From: Cytophagales bacterium
GTDB taxonomy: Bacteria > Bacteroidota > Bacteroidia > Cytophagales > JAAEPT01
DNA length: 8,244 bases
Assembly: GCA_011524675.1 (NCBI GenBank)
Contig: WTJX01000648.1
Location: 1 to 8,244, forward strand
Direction of reading: 5' to 3'
Part shown: in pieces, positions 7,149 through 8,244 of the stretch
Position numbering within the stretch: position 1 is the first letter of the stretch
Layout of the letters: every line of letters starts with the position of its first letter
The notes under the pieces: model-generated
The model's input: the letters and a program-made list of their open reading frames with translations, nothing else
Told to the model about the DNA's origin: nothing
The model's database searches: none
Position numbers and translations under genes: made by a program

Positions 7149-8156
7149 ATGAAATTTTTATTCTCTATATACTCTTTTCTTATTGGTATAGTATTCATAA
7201 CTAAACCTTTGAATGCTAAGCTTCCCTCCTATAATAGAAGTAGAAAACTTAGTGTTCTTACTTTGAGTACTACACAGCTAGCTAGTATCAAAAGAAGTAC
7301 TACTAAAGAGAAACCGAATTTTGAGGACAAGAACGTGAGCTTTGGAAGTAGTAAGAAAAAAGTCAAAACAACAAAAAAGAACAGTAGCTATATTGAGCCT
7401 ATTTCACAAACCCAGTTTAAACTTATACCTGCTGGTATTTTTCAAATGGGAGGAGAAAACGATAGTGAAAAACCTATTCACAAAGTGCATATTTCTCATG
7501 ATTTTTATATGAGTAAATATGAAATTACTCACAAAGAATATATTCAGTTTATGAATGCCAAAAAAGTAACGCCTTATGGCGTTTTTGCTGGGGTAAAGTG
7601 GGTAGATATGAATGATAAAGACTGTGCTGTGGGCTTTGCCAATGGTAGTTTTTATTTCAAAGGGAGTGGTTACGCAAAAACTGAAAACACACCCATGATA
7701 GAAGTTACATGGTATGGTGCTAAAGCATATGCGGATTGGCTAAGTGAACAAACGGGTAAAAAGTTTAGACTACCTACTGAGGCAGAATGGGAATATGCAG
7801 CAAGAGCTGGTAAAAAACATGTTTTTGCTGGAAGCAACAATGTTACTAAAGTTGCTTGGTGTGGAGACATGACCATCAATGAAATTCAAGCTGTTGGGCT
7901 TAAAAAACCTAATGCCTTCGGTTTGTATGATATGACTGGTAATGTGTGGGAGTGGTGTAGCGACTGGTATCATAAAAATTATTATAAAACATCTCCTAGC
8001 ATTGATCCTAGTGGTCCTCGTACTGGTTCTCGCCGAGTAATACGTGGGGGCAGTTGGGATCTCCTTCCCTTTTTTTGTCTTAATGGTATTCGTAATAGTG
8101 ATAAGCCAAGCCTTAGTCAAGATAATCACGGCTTTCGATTAGTGGTTAGTGATTAG
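7149..8156 (+). CDS. Exported SUMF1/FGE-like domain protein (formylglycine-generating enzyme superfamily)
   Basis: This protein has 335 residues. An N-terminal signal peptide with hydrophobic core FLFSIYSFLIGIVF probably ends near Ala23, and no lipobox is visible. A Lys/Ser/Thr-rich linker (about 24-88) leads to a SUMF1-type domain at 89-333: IPAGIFQMG (93-101), RLPTEAEWEYAARAG (207-221), FGLYDMTGNVWEWC (257-270), RVIRGGSW (296-303) and the terminal GFRLV. True FGEs use two cysteines after RGGS to oxidise a sulfatase cysteine. Here the first position is Leu305 and only Cys310 matches, so formylglycine formation is unlikely. The family also includes non-FGE members such as the gliding proteins GldJ and GldK and binding or scaffold proteins; which role applies cannot be told. 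No sulfatase gene is nearby. ATG at 7149 is chosen because it gives an intact signal peptide. The last codons (RLVVSD) and the stop lie inside a heptamer repeat array. Confidence -1.
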   Translation: MKFLFSIYSFLIGIVFITKPLNAKLPSYNRSRKLSVLTLSTTQLASIKRSTTKEKPNFEDKNVSFGSSKKKVKTTKKNSSYIEPISQTQFKLIPAGIFQMGGENDSEKPIHKVHISHDFYMSKYEITHKEYIQFMNAKKVTPYGVFAGVKWVDMNDKDCAVGFANGSFYFKGSGYAKTENTPMIEVTWYGAKAYADWLSEQTGKKFRLPTEAEWEYAARAGKKHVFAGSNNVTKVAWCGDMTINEIQAVGLKKPNAFGLYDMTGNVWEWCSDWYHKNYYKTSPSIDPSGPRTGSRRVIRGGSWDLLPFFCLNGIRNSDKPSLSQDNHGFRLVVSD

Positions 8157-8190
8157 TGATTAACGATTAGTGGTTAGTGATTAGTGATTA
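8135..8190. repeat. Heptamer tandem array GTGATTA overlapping the 3' end of the SUMF1-like gene
   Basis: Eight 7-bp units run without a gap. They form two copies of a 28-bp higher-order repeat (8135-8162 and 8163-8190). Each copy has the order xCGATTA, GTGGTTA, GTGATTA, GTGATTA, and they differ only at the first base (T or A). The first three units encode the last residues and the TAG stop (8154-8156) of the preceding gene. Heptamer arrays of this kind resemble the STRR repeats described in cyanobacteria, though that comparison is only by type. Confidence -1.
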
Positions 8191-8192
8191 GT

Positions 8193-8244
8193 TGTACGTC
8201 CCTGAAATAGGTTGACCACTTTTGAAGTGATTAACTTATGAGAA
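8193..8244 (+). mobile_element. Probable left end of an IS3-like insertion sequence, truncated by the window
   Basis: Directly after the heptamer array the sequence changes to TGTACGTCCCTGAAATAGG, then TTGACCACTT. A TG start, a CCC block, an AAA run and a GTTGAC-like segment resemble terminal inverted repeats of IS3-family elements as I remember them. An ATG at 8238-8240, followed by an Arg codon, lies 45 bp inside, a typical distance for an IS3 orfA start. Only two codons are in the window, and the other end, the transposase and any target duplication are unseen, so this is a tentative call. Confidence -1.

Noticed and set aside
7770..8129. 119-codon minus-strand reading frame inside the SUMF1-like gene
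   Set aside because: It is antisense to a well-supported coding region with strong family motifs, and its translation is low-complexity and unlike any protein family.

Overview
The window looks like a chromosomal stretch from an AT-rich member of the Bacteroidota, possibly Cytophagales-like. This rests on protein types and style: an M56 membrane peptidase with the HEFQAD-type third-ligand motif common in that phylum, a long two-half M16 lipoprotein peptidase, a secreted SUMF1-fold protein, and start codons without clear Shine-Dalgarno sequences. The species cannot be named from the sequence alone.

Layout. (1) Positions 1-1753, minus strand: the first 584 codons of a BlaR1/MecR1-like M56 metallopeptidase that runs off the left edge. 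(2) 1754-2219: a very AT-rich divergent intergenic region with a 9-bp-stem hairpin and a perfect 24-bp palindrome followed by a T-rich tail. (3) 2220-3437, plus strand: a soluble family 2 glycosyltransferase. (4) 3438-4034: about 600 bp without a gene. Its right half is built almost wholly of short-period (7-8 bp) degenerate tandem repeats, including three near-identical 40-bp octamer blocks and a 60-bp duplication. The last repeat unit contains the start codon of the next gene. (5) 4035-6953, plus: an outer-envelope M16 zinc peptidase lipoprotein, followed by a strong hairpin terminator at 7008-7047. (6) 7149-8156, plus: an exported SUMF1/FGE-like domain protein lacking one of the two FGE active-site cysteines. 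(7) 8135-8190: a heptamer tandem array that starts inside the last codons of that gene and continues past its stop. (8) 8193-8244: a probable insertion-sequence left end, IS3-like, directly next to the array.

The genes do not form an obvious pathway. The M16 gene has its own terminator and the others are widely spaced, so each is probably transcribed separately. Three products act in the envelope (M56 sensor-protease, M16 lipoprotein, exported SUMF1-like protein), while the glycosyltransferase should be cytosolic. No defence system, CRISPR array, RNA gene or clear novel multi-gene system is visible. The most unusual material is the non-coding repeat architecture, which touches one start codon and one stop codon, and the unrecognised C-terminal domain of the M56 protein.
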